Assembly: GCF_024206475.1 (NCBI RefSeq)
Contig: NZ_JAMBPR010000067.1
Location: 1-49,372, forward strand
Length of the DNA: 49,372 bases
Direction of reading: 5' to 3'
Source of the DNA: Paraburkholderia sp. CNPSo 3274
GTDB taxonomy: Bacteria; Pseudomonadota; Gammaproteobacteria; Burkholderiales; Burkholderiaceae
Under the pieces are notes generated by a model. That model was not told where the DNA came from. It was given only the letters and a program-made list of their open reading frames with translations, and made no database searches. The position numbers and the translations under genes are program-made. Positions 34,597 through 43,094 of this stretch are shown piece by piece. The stretch's first letter is position 1. The number at the start of each line of letters is the position of its first letter.

Positions 34597-35493
34597 TTAG
34601 GGGTCGTTCACGTTGATGGCGGGCCTGCGGACGTCGTCGAATACCGCTTCTTCAGCGGCGGGAAACCGGCGGGCCGCATCAGTGTATGCGAGGGGCCCGC
34701 GGCCGAGCGCGGTGGCGCAACGAGAATTACGCCGCCGTGCGCCCGCCGTGCGCCCGCCGTTCACGCGCAGGACTTCGCCCGTCATGAAGCTGGCCGCGCC
34801 GGAGCCGACGTAGCGGATCGCGTCGGCAATTTCCTCGGGGCTGCCGGCGCGCCTGAGCGGCACGTTCGCGAGCGCGGTCGCCTTGCGCTCTGGGTCGGGC
34901 ATGAAGCGGTCGAGCATGGCGGTCTGCACGGGGCCGGGCGCCACGGCGTTCACGCGCATACCGAACGGCGCCGCTTCGAGCGCGGCGGATTTCGTCAGGC
35001 CTTCCACGGCGTGCTTGCTCGCCACGTAGAGCGCGGCGTTGGGCGCACCGCGCGAGCCCATGGTCGACGAAACGTTGACGATGCTCCCGCTGCCCTGCGC
35101 CGTCATGGCGCGCAGTTCATGCTTCATCGCGAGCAGCGTGCCGAGCACGTTCGCGTCGAACACGGCCGCGTAATTCCCCGGCGTTTGTTCGGTGACGGGG
35201 CCGGGCTCGCCTTCGACGCCGGCCGAGTTGACGGCGATATCGATGCGGCCGAAACGTTCGATCGTGCGCTCGACCAGCGCGCGCACGTCGTCCTCCTTGC
35301 TGACGTCGGCGTGGATGTATTCGGCTTGCGCGCCGAGTTCGCGGAGTTCGTCCGCCAGCGCGCGGCCAGGCTCGTCGCGGCGGCCGGAAACGACCACGCG
35401 CGCCTTGTCGCGAGCGTAAGCGACAGCGGTGGCGTGGCCGATGCCGGTCAACGCGCCGGTAATCAAAACGACAGGTTGGGTGTCCGTGTCCAT
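34597..35493 (-). CDS. SDR oxidoreductase with a C terminus extended by a frameshift
   Basis: The 298-residue product is a short-chain dehydrogenase (TGALTGIGHATA, catalytic YVASKHAVEG) that should end at VNGGRTA. Instead it continues for about 46 residues rich in Arg and Ala. The cause is visible: an 11-bp unit is duplicated in tandem at 34737-34758. Removing one copy puts TAA (34727-34729) in frame and gives a 251-residue protein ending NGGRTAA, the normal SDR length. The extension may impair the C-terminal tetramer contact of SDRs. The catalytic part is complete, so it could still be active. Confidence 0.85.
   Translation of the reverse strand: MDTDTQPVVLITGALTGIGHATAVAYARDKARVVVSGRRDEPGRALADELRELGAQAEYIHADVSKEDDVRALVERTIERFGRIDIAVNSAGVEGEPGPVTEQTPGNYAAVFDANVLGTLLAMKHELRAMTAQGSGSIVNVSSTMGSRGAPNAALYVASKHAVEGLTKSAALEAAPFGMRVNAVAPGPVQTAMLDRFMPDPERKATALANVPLRRAGSPEEIADAIRYVGSGAASFMTGEVLRVNGGRTAGARRRNSRCATALGRGPLAYTDAARRFPAAEEAVFDDVRRPAINVNDP
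34737..34758. repeat. Tandem 11-bp duplication
   Basis: GTGCGCCCGCC occurs twice head to tail (34737-34747 and 34748-34758). As 11 is not a multiple of three, it shifts the SDR frame on the minus strand past its ancestral stop. This is typical of replication slippage in GC-rich DNA. Confidence 0.95.
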
Positions 35494-35869
35494 GGTATGG
35501 CTCCGTGAATGTCGTGGTATGGCGGGGGTTCAGCGAGTGTTGTGCGAGTTCAGTGGGTTGCCGCCTGCTCTTCTACCTCCACAGGCGTCGTGCCGAACTC
35601 TAGAGCGCGCTTGCGCGGCGGAAAAAGACTTTGTAGGCTTGCCGGCATACCTGCGAGGCATGGGCGTTCGGCAGGCATTTCTCGTCAAACCCGGATTTGC
35701 CGTATCGTCTGAAGCATAAATTTCCGCTTAGGCCGTATGTGCGCGCAGCATTCTGGGGCGGCGACGAAAAGCACTACTCGGACTTCCCGGTTCATCAGTC
35801 GAACTCACAGGCCGCAACGACCCTATGACGTGCTCATTGCGCCATCATCAATCGAAGCAGGAGTTACTC
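35494..35869. other. Divergent gap with a doubtful 42-codon frame
   Basis: The 376-bp gap separates the SDR gene and the quinone oxidoreductase gene. The only coding hint is a minus-strand frame at 35550-35678 (MPAERPCLAGMPASLQ to EVEEQAATH), without a good ribosome binding site or known relatives. No strong operator is seen. Confidence 0.4.
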
Positions 35870-36859
35870 ATGTCACGGACAGTCAAGTTTGCAGAAGCAG
35901 GCGGCCCCGAAGTGCTGCAATTCGTGGACGAATCGGTACGCGCCCCCGGCCCCGGCGAAGTTCGGATCAAGGTGAAAGCCATTGGCATCAATCGCGCGGA
36001 ATCGATGTGGCGCGCCGACCAGTACATCGAGCCAGTGCGCTTTCCGGCAGGACTGGGGTATGAAGCGGCTGGCATTGTCGACACCGTGGGCGAGGGTGTA
36101 GTCGGCATCGCATCGGGAGACAAGGTCAACGTGATCCCGTCGTTTTCGATGAATCAGTACTTCACCTATGGAGAAAGCATCGTCGTGCCGGACTATGCAG
36201 TCGTCAGGCAGCCTGAATCACTTTCGTTCGCTGAAGCTGCGTCGGTGTGGATGATGTTCGTCACCGCATATGGCGCACTGATCGAAGACGCGAAGGTCGG
36301 CGCTGGCGATTATGTCGTCGTGCCGGCCGCGTCGAGCAGTGTCGGACTCGCGGCAATCCAGATTGCGAACTACGCGGGTGCGATTTCGATCGCGGTCACG
36401 CGTCACGCCGGCAAGAAACAGCCGTTGCTCGACGCGGGCGCGGCGCACGTGGTCGTGACCGACGAGAGGGATCTGGTTGACGAGATCATGCGGATCACCG
36501 GCGGAAAGGGGGCGCGTGTCGCGTTCGATCCGGTCGGCGGCCCGAACTTCGCGAAACTGATCTCGGCGCTGTCTTTCCAGGGGATCGCGTATCTCTACGG
36601 CGCGCTCGATGAACGTGCGACGACGCTGCCCGTGCTGGAGATGATCGCGAAGGTCGTCAGCGTGAAGGCCCATAACATCTGGCTCACCAGCGGCGATGCA
36701 CAGCGCCGAAAGGCCGCCGTGGAATACGTGCTAAAGGGACTCGAAAGCGGCGCGCTCAAGCCCGTTATCGACCGTACCTTTACGTTCGAGCAGATTGTGG
36801 ATGCGCACCGCTACCTCGAAACCAATGGGCAGTTCGGCAAGATCGTGGTTACGGTGTAG
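35870..36859 (+). CDS. MDR-superfamily quinone oxidoreductase-like protein
   Basis: The 329-residue protein is a medium-chain reductase: an N-terminal GroES-like fold, GLGYEAAGIVDTVGEGV, then a Rossmann domain (VVPAASSSVGLAAIQIANYAGA). The zinc-binding GHE motif is replaced by GYE, so it belongs to the zinc-free NADPH:quinone reductase group. AGGAG lies 7 bases before ATG 35870, which decides the start over the ATG at 35825. It lies alone between gene relics. Substrate unknown. Confidence 0.9.
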   Translation: MSRTVKFAEAGGPEVLQFVDESVRAPGPGEVRIKVKAIGINRAESMWRADQYIEPVRFPAGLGYEAAGIVDTVGEGVVGIASGDKVNVIPSFSMNQYFTYGESIVVPDYAVVRQPESLSFAEAASVWMMFVTAYGALIEDAKVGAGDYVVVPAASSSVGLAAIQIANYAGAISIAVTRHAGKKQPLLDAGAAHVVVTDERDLVDEIMRITGGKGARVAFDPVGGPNFAKLISALSFQGIAYLYGALDERATTLPVLEMIAKVVSVKAHNIWLTSGDAQRRKAAVEYVLKGLESGALKPVIDRTFTFEQIVDAHRYLETNGQFGKIVVTV

Positions 36860-36896
36860 TACGCCGACGCGCGGTGCTCAGCATCGGCAAACACTA

Positions 36897-37130
36897 TTAG
36901 CAATAACCGGTGCGAAGCGCCGTTTCCCGGTCGGGCCGGCCATTGGCAGCGGCACGTTCGGCGGCCGCGTGCCAGTCGTACGCCACGGCGCGAAACGCCA
37001 CCTCCCATCCGCGCGAGGTACGTTTGACGCTCGCGTAGCGCGCGTGCGGAGTCCCCGTTTCCATACGGTGCGCAAACGGGTGCGTGTCCTCGTAAGCGGG
37101 CAGGCCGACACTGCCTGGGTTGACGATGAG
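36897..37130 (-). pseudogene. C-terminal stub of a metallophosphoesterase gene
   Basis: On the minus strand about 77 codons read LIVNPGSVGLPAYEDTHPF through MAYDW-like sequence to ALRTGYC and a stop. This matches the end of YfcE-like phosphodiesterases, where NPGSVG is a family landmark. The metal-binding N-terminal two thirds are absent, and the coding match stops sharply near 37130, where an SDR relic on the other strand begins. Confidence 0.7.
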
Positions 37131-37136
37131 GCCGTG

Positions 37137-37256
37137 GATCTCGCGAGCCGCGGCATCACGGTGAACAACATCCAGCCGGGGCCGACGATCACCGACATGA
37201 CCGCCGGGCACATTGAGGCGATCAAGCCGCTCATTCCGCTCAAGCGCGCATGGTGG
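37137..37256 (+). pseudogene. Internal fragment of an SDR gene
   Basis: On the plus strand about 37 codons read DLASRGITVNNIQPGPTITDM then EAIKPLIPLKR, the segment following the active site in SDRs. Both ends are cut: on the left by the metallophosphoesterase stub and on the right just before the cytochrome b561 gene. It cannot make a functional enzyme. Confidence 0.7.
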
Positions 37257-37263
37257 CGCGCGA

Positions 37264-37794
37264 TTAGAGCTTCATGCGTTGCAGCACACGATCGTTGAGC
37301 ACGAAACGATGAAAGAGCGCCGCGGCCACATGCAGGCAGATGAACGCGAACAGGACCCACGCGAGCACGCTGTGGACGTCGCCCATGGAGTGCCCGAATG
37401 ACGAGCCCGCAGGGGAGAGCGCGGGCAGGGGGATGGCGCCGAACAGCCTGACGTCCCACGCGCGCGACGAGGCGTTGATCCATCCGAGCACGGGCACCGC
37501 GATGAGCAGGGCGTAGAGGCCGAAATGAGTGAGGGCCGCCACGGCACGCATGAACGGCGCCTGGTTGTCGGGCGGCGGACGATGGGTGGCGCGCCAGACC
37601 AGACGGCACGCCATGGCCGCGATGAGCGCCGTGCCGACGCCCAGATGCCAAGCAATCTCGCCAACGGGGCGCGTGTCGCGGTGCACATCGGGCATGGTCC
37701 AGCCGATCACGAATTGTGCCGCCACGAGTGCGACGACGAGCCAGTGAAGCAGACGCGCAACGAGGTCGTAGCGCGAGTCGGCGGTGATTTGCAT
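37264..37794 (-). CDS. Cytochrome b561-family membrane protein
   Basis: The 176-residue protein has four membrane helices with the heme-ligand histidines of bacterial b561 proteins (LLHWLVVALVAAQFVIGW; EIAWHLGVGTALI; HSVLAWVLFAFICLHVAAALFHRF). It would transfer electrons in the inner membrane, perhaps from ubiquinol to superoxide or to a periplasmic partner as proposed for E. coli CybB. It appears monocistronic. Confidence 0.9.
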   Translation of the reverse strand: MQITADSRYDLVARLLHWLVVALVAAQFVIGWTMPDVHRDTRPVGEIAWHLGVGTALIAAMACRLVWRATHRPPPDNQAPFMRAVAALTHFGLYALLIAVPVLGWINASSRAWDVRLFGAIPLPALSPAGSSFGHSMGDVHSVLAWVLFAFICLHVAAALFHRFVLNDRVLQRMKL

Positions 37795-37885
37795 GGGCGC
37801 TCCGTGCGGAGAAATGGTCGGTTCGAAACGGCGATTCTAGCGTGCCGAGATTAACGGATCATTAACTGCGGGGCTTGCGGGCCCC

Positions 37886-39103
37886 TCAAAGCCACGTCCC
37901 TCCCTGCCGCTCGTTCGGCTCTTGCGCAAGCGCGTCGAAATCATGGATCCAGTCCAGATGATTCAGCACGCCCTCGCGCGAGCCGAGGCGGGCGTTGCGC
38001 TCCTGCGCAGCGGGGCCATCGGGCAGGTGCAGCACGTCCGCCGTGGTAATCGAAGCGTACTGCACCTTGCGCGTGCGGCCCCGGCGCAGGCGCTCGTAGG
38101 CTTCCTGCGCTTCGCGCCAGTTGCCTGGTCCCGCTTTCGCCAGCTGGGCGGCCAGCACCACCGCATCCTCGATCGACTGGTTCGCGCCCTGGCCGTGGTG
38201 CGGCACGAGCGCATGCGCGGCGTCGCCGATCAACGTGATGCGGCCCTTGCTCCAGCGGCCGAGCGGCGGACGGTGGAACAGCCCCCAGCGCTGGCTGATC
38301 GGTACGGCGGTAATCATCTGCACGACGGCCGGGTGCCAGTCCTTGAAAAGGCGCAGTTGCTCGCCTTCTTGTGCAGGCATGACCCACTCGCGCGACGGCC
38401 ACGGCGAGGGATGGCGCTCCACCAGCAGGAAGTTTTGATCGCCCTTGTCGCCGATCGGATAGTGCAGCAGATGGCCACCCGGCCCGACCCAGAACTGAAT
38501 CGTCTCGGGATCGGGCAACAAATCCATGCGCTCGGCGGGCACCACGCCGCGAAAGCCCGAGCAGCCCGAATACAGCGCGTCGTCGTAGCCCAGCATCCAG
38601 CGCCGCGTGACCGAGCGTGCGCCGTCGGCGCCGATCACGAGATCGGCATCGACGTGTTCGCCGTTGGCGAACGTCAGGCTCACGCGATCGGGATGCTGCG
38701 CGAGATCGACGAGCCGATGGCTAAGCTTGATACGCTCGAGCCCGACCGCGCTCGACAGCGCCGCTTGCAGATCGGCGCGATGCACGCCCCAGTACGAGCC
38801 GCCGAATTGCTCGCGGTAGTCCGGTGCGCCGCGATGGTGGCCGATCACATTGCCGCTGCGTCCGTCACGATAGACGAGCCCCGGCACTTCCGCGCACACT
38901 TTTTCGAAGTCCGGGCGCAGGCCCATGCGCTCGTAGAAGCGCGTGGCGTTGGCCGAGAGCGCGACGGCCGCGCCCACTTCGCGTAGCTCGTCGGTCTGCT
39001 CGAAGAGTTGCGCGTCGATGCCGTGCTCGCGCAGCGCGAGCGCAAGTGTGAGGCCGCCGATGCCAGCGCCGACGATCGCAATCTTCAGATCACGTTGTTT
39101 CAT
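37886..39103 (-). CDS. FAD-dependent aromatic monooxygenase (salicylate hydroxylase-like)
   Basis: The 405-residue flavoprotein has GAGIGGLTLALALREHG (FAD-binding GxGxxG), the DG motif (VIGADGARS) and the GD motif (ITLIGDAAHALVPHHGQGANQ) of group A hydroxylases. The closest characterised types are salicylate 1-hydroxylase and 3-hydroxybenzoate 6-hydroxylase. A LysR gene is divergent, with an operator-like repeat between them. No ring-cleavage genes are nearby, so the substrate cannot be fixed. Confidence 0.9.
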   Translation of the reverse strand: MKQRDLKIAIVGAGIGGLTLALALREHGIDAQLFEQTDELREVGAAVALSANATRFYERMGLRPDFEKVCAEVPGLVYRDGRSGNVIGHHRGAPDYREQFGGSYWGVHRADLQAALSSAVGLERIKLSHRLVDLAQHPDRVSLTFANGEHVDADLVIGADGARSVTRRWMLGYDDALYSGCSGFRGVVPAERMDLLPDPETIQFWVGPGGHLLHYPIGDKGDQNFLLVERHPSPWPSREWVMPAQEGEQLRLFKDWHPAVVQMITAVPISQRWGLFHRPPLGRWSKGRITLIGDAAHALVPHHGQGANQSIEDAVVLAAQLAKAGPGNWREAQEAYERLRRGRTRKVQYASITTADVLHLPDGPAAQERNARLGSREGVLNHLDWIHDFDALAQEPNERQGGTWL

Positions 39104-39193
39104 GACTGTGTCTCCGATATTCAGATTTATGGGGGGGCGGCTCGCGTTGCTTCGTCACGCGCACACCGTGTCCGTATTCTCAGCAGCGACTAC

Positions 39194-39217
39194 TCATTCC
39201 GCAATAAAATGGAATGA
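39194..39217. promoter_or_regulatory. LysR-type operator between the monooxygenase and LysR genes
   Basis: TCATTCC (39194-39200) and GGAATGA (39211-39217) form a perfect 7-bp inverted repeat with a 10-bp spacer, about 90 bp upstream of the monooxygenase and 27 bp upstream of the LysR start. This fits the autoregulatory recognition site of a divergent LysR protein. Confidence 0.6.
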
Positions 39218-39243
39218 ATCTGCTTCATCACTGGATTGAATGA

Positions 39244-40188
39244 ATGGAACTGGGCGATATCGATCTCAACCTGCTGCTGCTGTTTCATCGGCTCATGCGG
39301 GAGCGCCGCGTGGCGAGCGTGGCCGAGCAGATGAACATGAGCCAGCCCGGCGTAAGCAACGCGCTTGCGAAGCTGCGCCGCCTGCTGGGCGATCCGCTCT
39401 TCGTACGCGGACCGGGCGGCGTGGTGCCCACACCGTTCGCACTGCGTCTCGCGGAGCCTGTCGCGCAGGCGCTCGCCACGCTGCACGGCGCGCTCAATCC
39501 CGTGACCGGCTTCGATCCGCTGCGCGCCACGCGCACCATAACGATCGGCATGACCGATATCGGCGAGGTCGTGTTTCTGCCCGCGCTGCTCGAGCGCCTG
39601 GCGCGCGAAGCGCCGGGCGTCGCGCTCAACACCGTGCGCAATACGGGCGTCAATCTCAGCGACGAGATGGCCGACGGCCGGGTCGACCTCGCCATCGGAT
39701 TGCTGCCGCAACTCAAAGGCGGCTTCTACCAGCGGCGCCTCTTCGATCAGCGCTATGTCTGCCTCTTCAGGCGAGGTCATCCGCTGGAGAACGCGCCGCT
39801 CACGCTCGCGGCCTGGCGCGAGGCCGAGCATCTGGTGGTGGTGTCGGCGGGCACGGGTCACGGCCAGGTCGACGAATGGCTGAAGCGGCGCGGCGTGAAG
39901 CGTCAGGTGCGGCTCTCGGTGCCGCACTTCATGAGCGTGGGCTACATCCTCGAGCGCACCGATCTGATCGCCACGGTGCCGGGGCGGCTTGCGCTGCAAC
40001 TGGCGAAGCCGTTTTCGCTGAGCCTGAGCGCGCTGCCGATGAAACTGCCTGCCGCGCCCATTCATTTGCTCTGGCACGCGCGCGTGCAGCACGACGAAGG
40101 CAACCGCTGGCTGCGCGAACTCGTGATCGAAATCTTCGCCGATGGGGGCGGGCAAGCCCGCAAGGGCAGCGGCGCTGCCCGCTCTTGA
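39244..40188 (+). CDS. LysR-family regulator (NahR/LinR-like)
   Basis: The 314-residue protein has an N-terminal helix-turn-helix (VASVAEQMNMSQPGVSNALAKLR) and an effector-binding domain. The opening DLNLLLLFHRLMRERRV and the phrase MSQPGVSNALAKLR resemble NahR, LinR and DntR, which sense aromatic compounds. It is divergent from the monooxygenase gene, which it probably activates in response to the substrate. Confidence 0.92.
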   Translation: MELGDIDLNLLLLFHRLMRERRVASVAEQMNMSQPGVSNALAKLRRLLGDPLFVRGPGGVVPTPFALRLAEPVAQALATLHGALNPVTGFDPLRATRTITIGMTDIGEVVFLPALLERLAREAPGVALNTVRNTGVNLSDEMADGRVDLAIGLLPQLKGGFYQRRLFDQRYVCLFRRGHPLENAPLTLAAWREAEHLVVVSAGTGHGQVDEWLKRRGVKRQVRLSVPHFMSVGYILERTDLIATVPGRLALQLAKPFSLSLSALPMKLPAAPIHLLWHARVQHDEGNRWLRELVIEIFADGGGQARKGSGAARS

Positions 40189-40219
40189 GCGGCGAGGGAA
40201 TCAGTCAGCGCCACGAGTT

Positions 40220-40231
40220 ACATCATGATGT
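40220..40231. promoter_or_regulatory. Perfect 12-bp palindrome upstream of the ClC gene
   Basis: ACATCATGATGT is a perfect palindrome about 52 bp before the chloride transporter start, inside a locally AT-rich patch (TGATATAAAG follows). The position suits an operator for a MarR- or GntR-type regulator, but no such gene is beside it. Confidence 0.35.
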
Positions 40232-40283
40232 GATATAAAGTGCGGAGGATATTACTGACCGATTTTGAGCGGTAAGAGGAACC

Positions 40284-42104
40284 ATGAGCAATCACAACGG
40301 CGACAGGGGCGATTTCGCAACCGATGTCCGGCTTCTGCGCATTAGCGCCATTGCGGCCGCTGGTGGCGCGCTGAGCACGGTCGCGGCGGACCTTCTCCTG
40401 CACCTCATCCATTTCTTCACGAATCTATTCTTCTTCCAGACGTTTTCCACGGCGAATCATGCGCCGGCAGAGAACACGCTCGGCGTGCTTGTGGTCGCGA
40501 TCCCTGTGATCGGCGGCCTGATCGTGGGGCTGATCGCGCGCTATGGCTCCGAGCAGATTCGCGGACACGGCATTCCCGAAGCCATCGAAGCCATTTTGTT
40601 TGGCAAGAGCAAGATGTCGCCGAAAGTCGCCGTGCTCAAGCCGCTTGCGTCCGCCATTGCGATCGGCAGCGGCGGGCCGTTCGGGGCCGAAGGTCCGATC
40701 ATCATGACGGGCGGCGCGATCGGCTCACTCATCGCGCAGTTCTTCCATCTCTCGGGGGCAGAGCGCAAGGCGCTGCTCGTGGCGGGTGCGGTGGCGGGCA
40801 TGACCGCGGTGTTCGGCACGCCGGTCGCCGCCGTGCTGCTCGCCATCGAGCTGTTGCTCTTCGAATTGCGGCCACGCAGCCTGCTGCCTGTCGCCATTGC
40901 CTGCGCCGTTGCCGGATTCACGCGTCCGCTGCTGCTCGGCAGCGGCCCGCTCTTTCCGCTGCAAACCATGCCGCTCGGGACGGTCGGCATCGTGTCGTCG
41001 TGCATTGCCGGGGTCGTCGCGGGCGCGTTGTCGTGGGGCCTTTCCACGTGGCTCTACAAGGTCGAGGACCTGTTCGGCAAGCTGCCTGTCCACTGGATGT
41101 GGTGGCCGGCGCTCGGTGCCATCGCGGTGGGCGTTGGCGGGTACTTTCAACCGCGCACGCTCGGCGTGGGCTACGACGTGATCGGCGATCTGCTGCACAA
41201 CCACCTCGCCATGCAGGCGGTGATCGGCATCGTGGTCGTGAAGGCCATCATCTGGGTCATTGCGCTGGCTTCGGGTACCTCGGGTGGCGTGCTCGCACCG
41301 TTGCTGATGATGGGCGCGGGCGTGGGCGCGCTGGTCGGTCCGTACATGCCGGGCCACGAGCCCGCGGTGTGGCCGCTCATCTTCATGGCAGCAGCGCTCG
41401 GCGGCATGATGCGCGCGCCGGTCATGGCCGCTGTGTTCGCGTTCGAACTCACGGGCGACGCCAATGCCTTGCTGCCACTGCTTGCTTCGTCTGCGGTTGC
41501 GTACGGCTTTACGGTGCTGCTCATGCGACGCTCGATTCTCACCGAAAAGATCGCGCGCCGCGGCTATCACATCTACCGCGAATACAGCATCGACCCGCTC
41601 GAGCGGCACTACGTGGAAGAGGTGATGACGAGGGGCGTGCAATCGATCGACGCTCGCACGACAGTCGCCGATGTGCTGCGCACCTACTTCGGCGCGCAGC
41701 AGAAGTTCCGCGCGTTCCCCGTCGCCGACAACGGTGTGCTCGTGGGCATGGTCGATCGCGCGTTGCTCGACAGTGCGTTGTCCAGTTCTGCGCATGCGCC
41801 CATCGGCGCGCTTTTTTCCGATGCACTGCCCGAAGTCGCGCTGCCAGGCGAGACCTGCAGGAACGTGGCCGCGCGCCTGGCGATCATGGGACTCGACCGC
41901 GTTCCCGTAGTCGACGACGAGAAGACCCGCCGCCTGCTCGGCATTGTTTCGCGGCACGATCTCGTCAAGCCATCGCTTTCGGTGTTCACGGAGGAGCGCG
42001 AGCGCGAACAGTTCCGCCGCGTATGGGTGCCGCGCAGTGAGCGCTTTGCACCCGCCAGCAAGCGCCCGGGCATGACGGACGAGCGCGCCGAAGCCGAACA
42101 CTGA
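40284..42104 (+). CDS. ClC-family chloride transporter with CBS domains
   Basis: The 606-residue membrane protein has the ClC signature: GSGGP (128-132), the gating glutamate E136 (FGAEGP) and E194 in FELRP, aligned with the internal proton glutamate of E. coli ClcA. Both glutamates together suggest an H+/Cl- exchanger, not a channel. After residue 430 follow two CBS modules (VEEVMTRGVQSI; RVPVVDDEKTRRLLGIVSR) that may sense adenine nucleotides. GAGGAA precedes the ATG. Confidence 0.93.
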   Translation: MSNHNGDRGDFATDVRLLRISAIAAAGGALSTVAADLLLHLIHFFTNLFFFQTFSTANHAPAENTLGVLVVAIPVIGGLIVGLIARYGSEQIRGHGIPEAIEAILFGKSKMSPKVAVLKPLASAIAIGSGGPFGAEGPIIMTGGAIGSLIAQFFHLSGAERKALLVAGAVAGMTAVFGTPVAAVLLAIELLLFELRPRSLLPVAIACAVAGFTRPLLLGSGPLFPLQTMPLGTVGIVSSCIAGVVAGALSWGLSTWLYKVEDLFGKLPVHWMWWPALGAIAVGVGGYFQPRTLGVGYDVIGDLLHNHLAMQAVIGIVVVKAIIWVIALASGTSGGVLAPLLMMGAGVGALVGPYMPGHEPAVWPLIFMAAALGGMMRAPVMAAVFAFELTGDANALLPLLASSAVAYGFTVLLMRRSILTEKIARRGYHIYREYSIDPLERHYVEEVMTRGVQSIDARTTVADVLRTYFGAQQKFRAFPVADNGVLVGMVDRALLDSALSSSAHAPIGALFSDALPEVALPGETCRNVAARLAIMGLDRVPVVDDEKTRRLLGIVSRHDLVKPSLSVFTEEREREQFRRVWVPRSERFAPASKRPGMTDERAEAEH

Positions 42105-42145
42105 GCCCTGCCTGCACAACACAACGCGCCAAAACGGAGAAATAG

Positions 42146-43078
42146 ATGCCTGATGAGGGAAAAGCAAAACACGGGTTTGGCTCCTTCCTTAAATCATTTG
42201 CGGCGCGCGTGCTGACCGAGCGCGACACGCACCTGGGCGATGTGCCCAACGAATACTTCGCCATGTGGCTGGACCCGAGAATGGTCTACTCGTGCGCGTG
42301 GTTCGAGAGCGGCGAAGAAGACCTCGCCACGGCGCAGCTCAAGAAAATCGACCATGTGCTCACGAAAATCGGCCTGAGGCCCGGCCACCGACTGCTCGAT
42401 GTCGATTGCGGGTGGGGCGCACTGGTCATTCGGGCCGCGCAGCAATACGGCGCGCGCTGCGTAGGCGTCACGCAGTCGAAGAATCAGTTCGAATGGGCGC
42501 GCGAGTACGTGAAGGCCGCGGGTCTTGCCGATCGCATCGACATTCGCCTGCAGGCGTACGCCGATGTAAAGGGTCGCTTCGACCGCATTGCGAGCCTGGG
42601 CATGTTCGAATGCGAAGGCCGCAGCGATCTTCAGGACTACGTTTCAGTATTGCAGCAACACCTCGAACCGGACGGCGTGCTCGTGAGCCACGGCATCATG
42701 TCGACGGCGCCTGGCAGCATCGACTCGCGCTTCGGCCTGGACAGCGGCGCGTACCTCGCGCGCTATCTCTTTCCGGACGACGAACTGCCCGACTTGGGCT
42801 ATGCGCTCACCGCCATGCGCGAAAGCGGCATCGAGGTGTCGAACATCCAGAACCTGCGCCGGCATTGCGTGCGCACGCTGGGCCTGTGGGAGGAGAACTT
42901 CCGCGCGAAGGAAATGGCGCTGCGCCAACTCGTGAACGACCGGAAATATCAAACGTGGCGCCAGTATCTGCGCGACTGGGCCGCGGCGTTCGAACACGAC
43001 GAGGTGTCGATGTACGAGATCGTTGGGCGCAAGGTGGGCACACGGGCCAGCGCGTTGCCCTGGCCCGGCGTGAGTTAG
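42146..43078 (+). CDS. Cyclopropane-fatty-acid-synthase-like methyltransferase
   Basis: The 310-residue SAM-dependent enzyme aligns with the catalytic part of Cfa synthases but lacks their N-terminal domain (E. coli Cfa has 382 residues). Two normally constant places differ: the SAM motif reads LLDVDCGWG, with D87 in place of glycine, and the FEHVG motif is FECEG, with C156 in place of the histidine that helps bind bicarbonate in E. coli Cfa. It may therefore methylate another substrate or be weak. GGAGA precedes the ATG. Confidence 0.85.
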   Translation: MPDEGKAKHGFGSFLKSFAARVLTERDTHLGDVPNEYFAMWLDPRMVYSCAWFESGEEDLATAQLKKIDHVLTKIGLRPGHRLLDVDCGWGALVIRAAQQYGARCVGVTQSKNQFEWAREYVKAAGLADRIDIRLQAYADVKGRFDRIASLGMFECEGRSDLQDYVSVLQQHLEPDGVLVSHGIMSTAPGSIDSRFGLDSGAYLARYLFPDDELPDLGYALTAMRESGIEVSNIQNLRRHCVRTLGLWEENFRAKEMALRQLVNDRKYQTWRQYLRDWAAAFEHDEVSMYEIVGRKVGTRASALPWPGVS

Positions 43079-43094
43079 TCCTCAAGCGAATGCG

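Noticed and set aside
34315..37263. Insertion sequence or genomic-island boundary around the gene scars
   Set aside because: No transposase remnant, terminal inverted repeats, target duplications, tRNA gene or integrase is visible.
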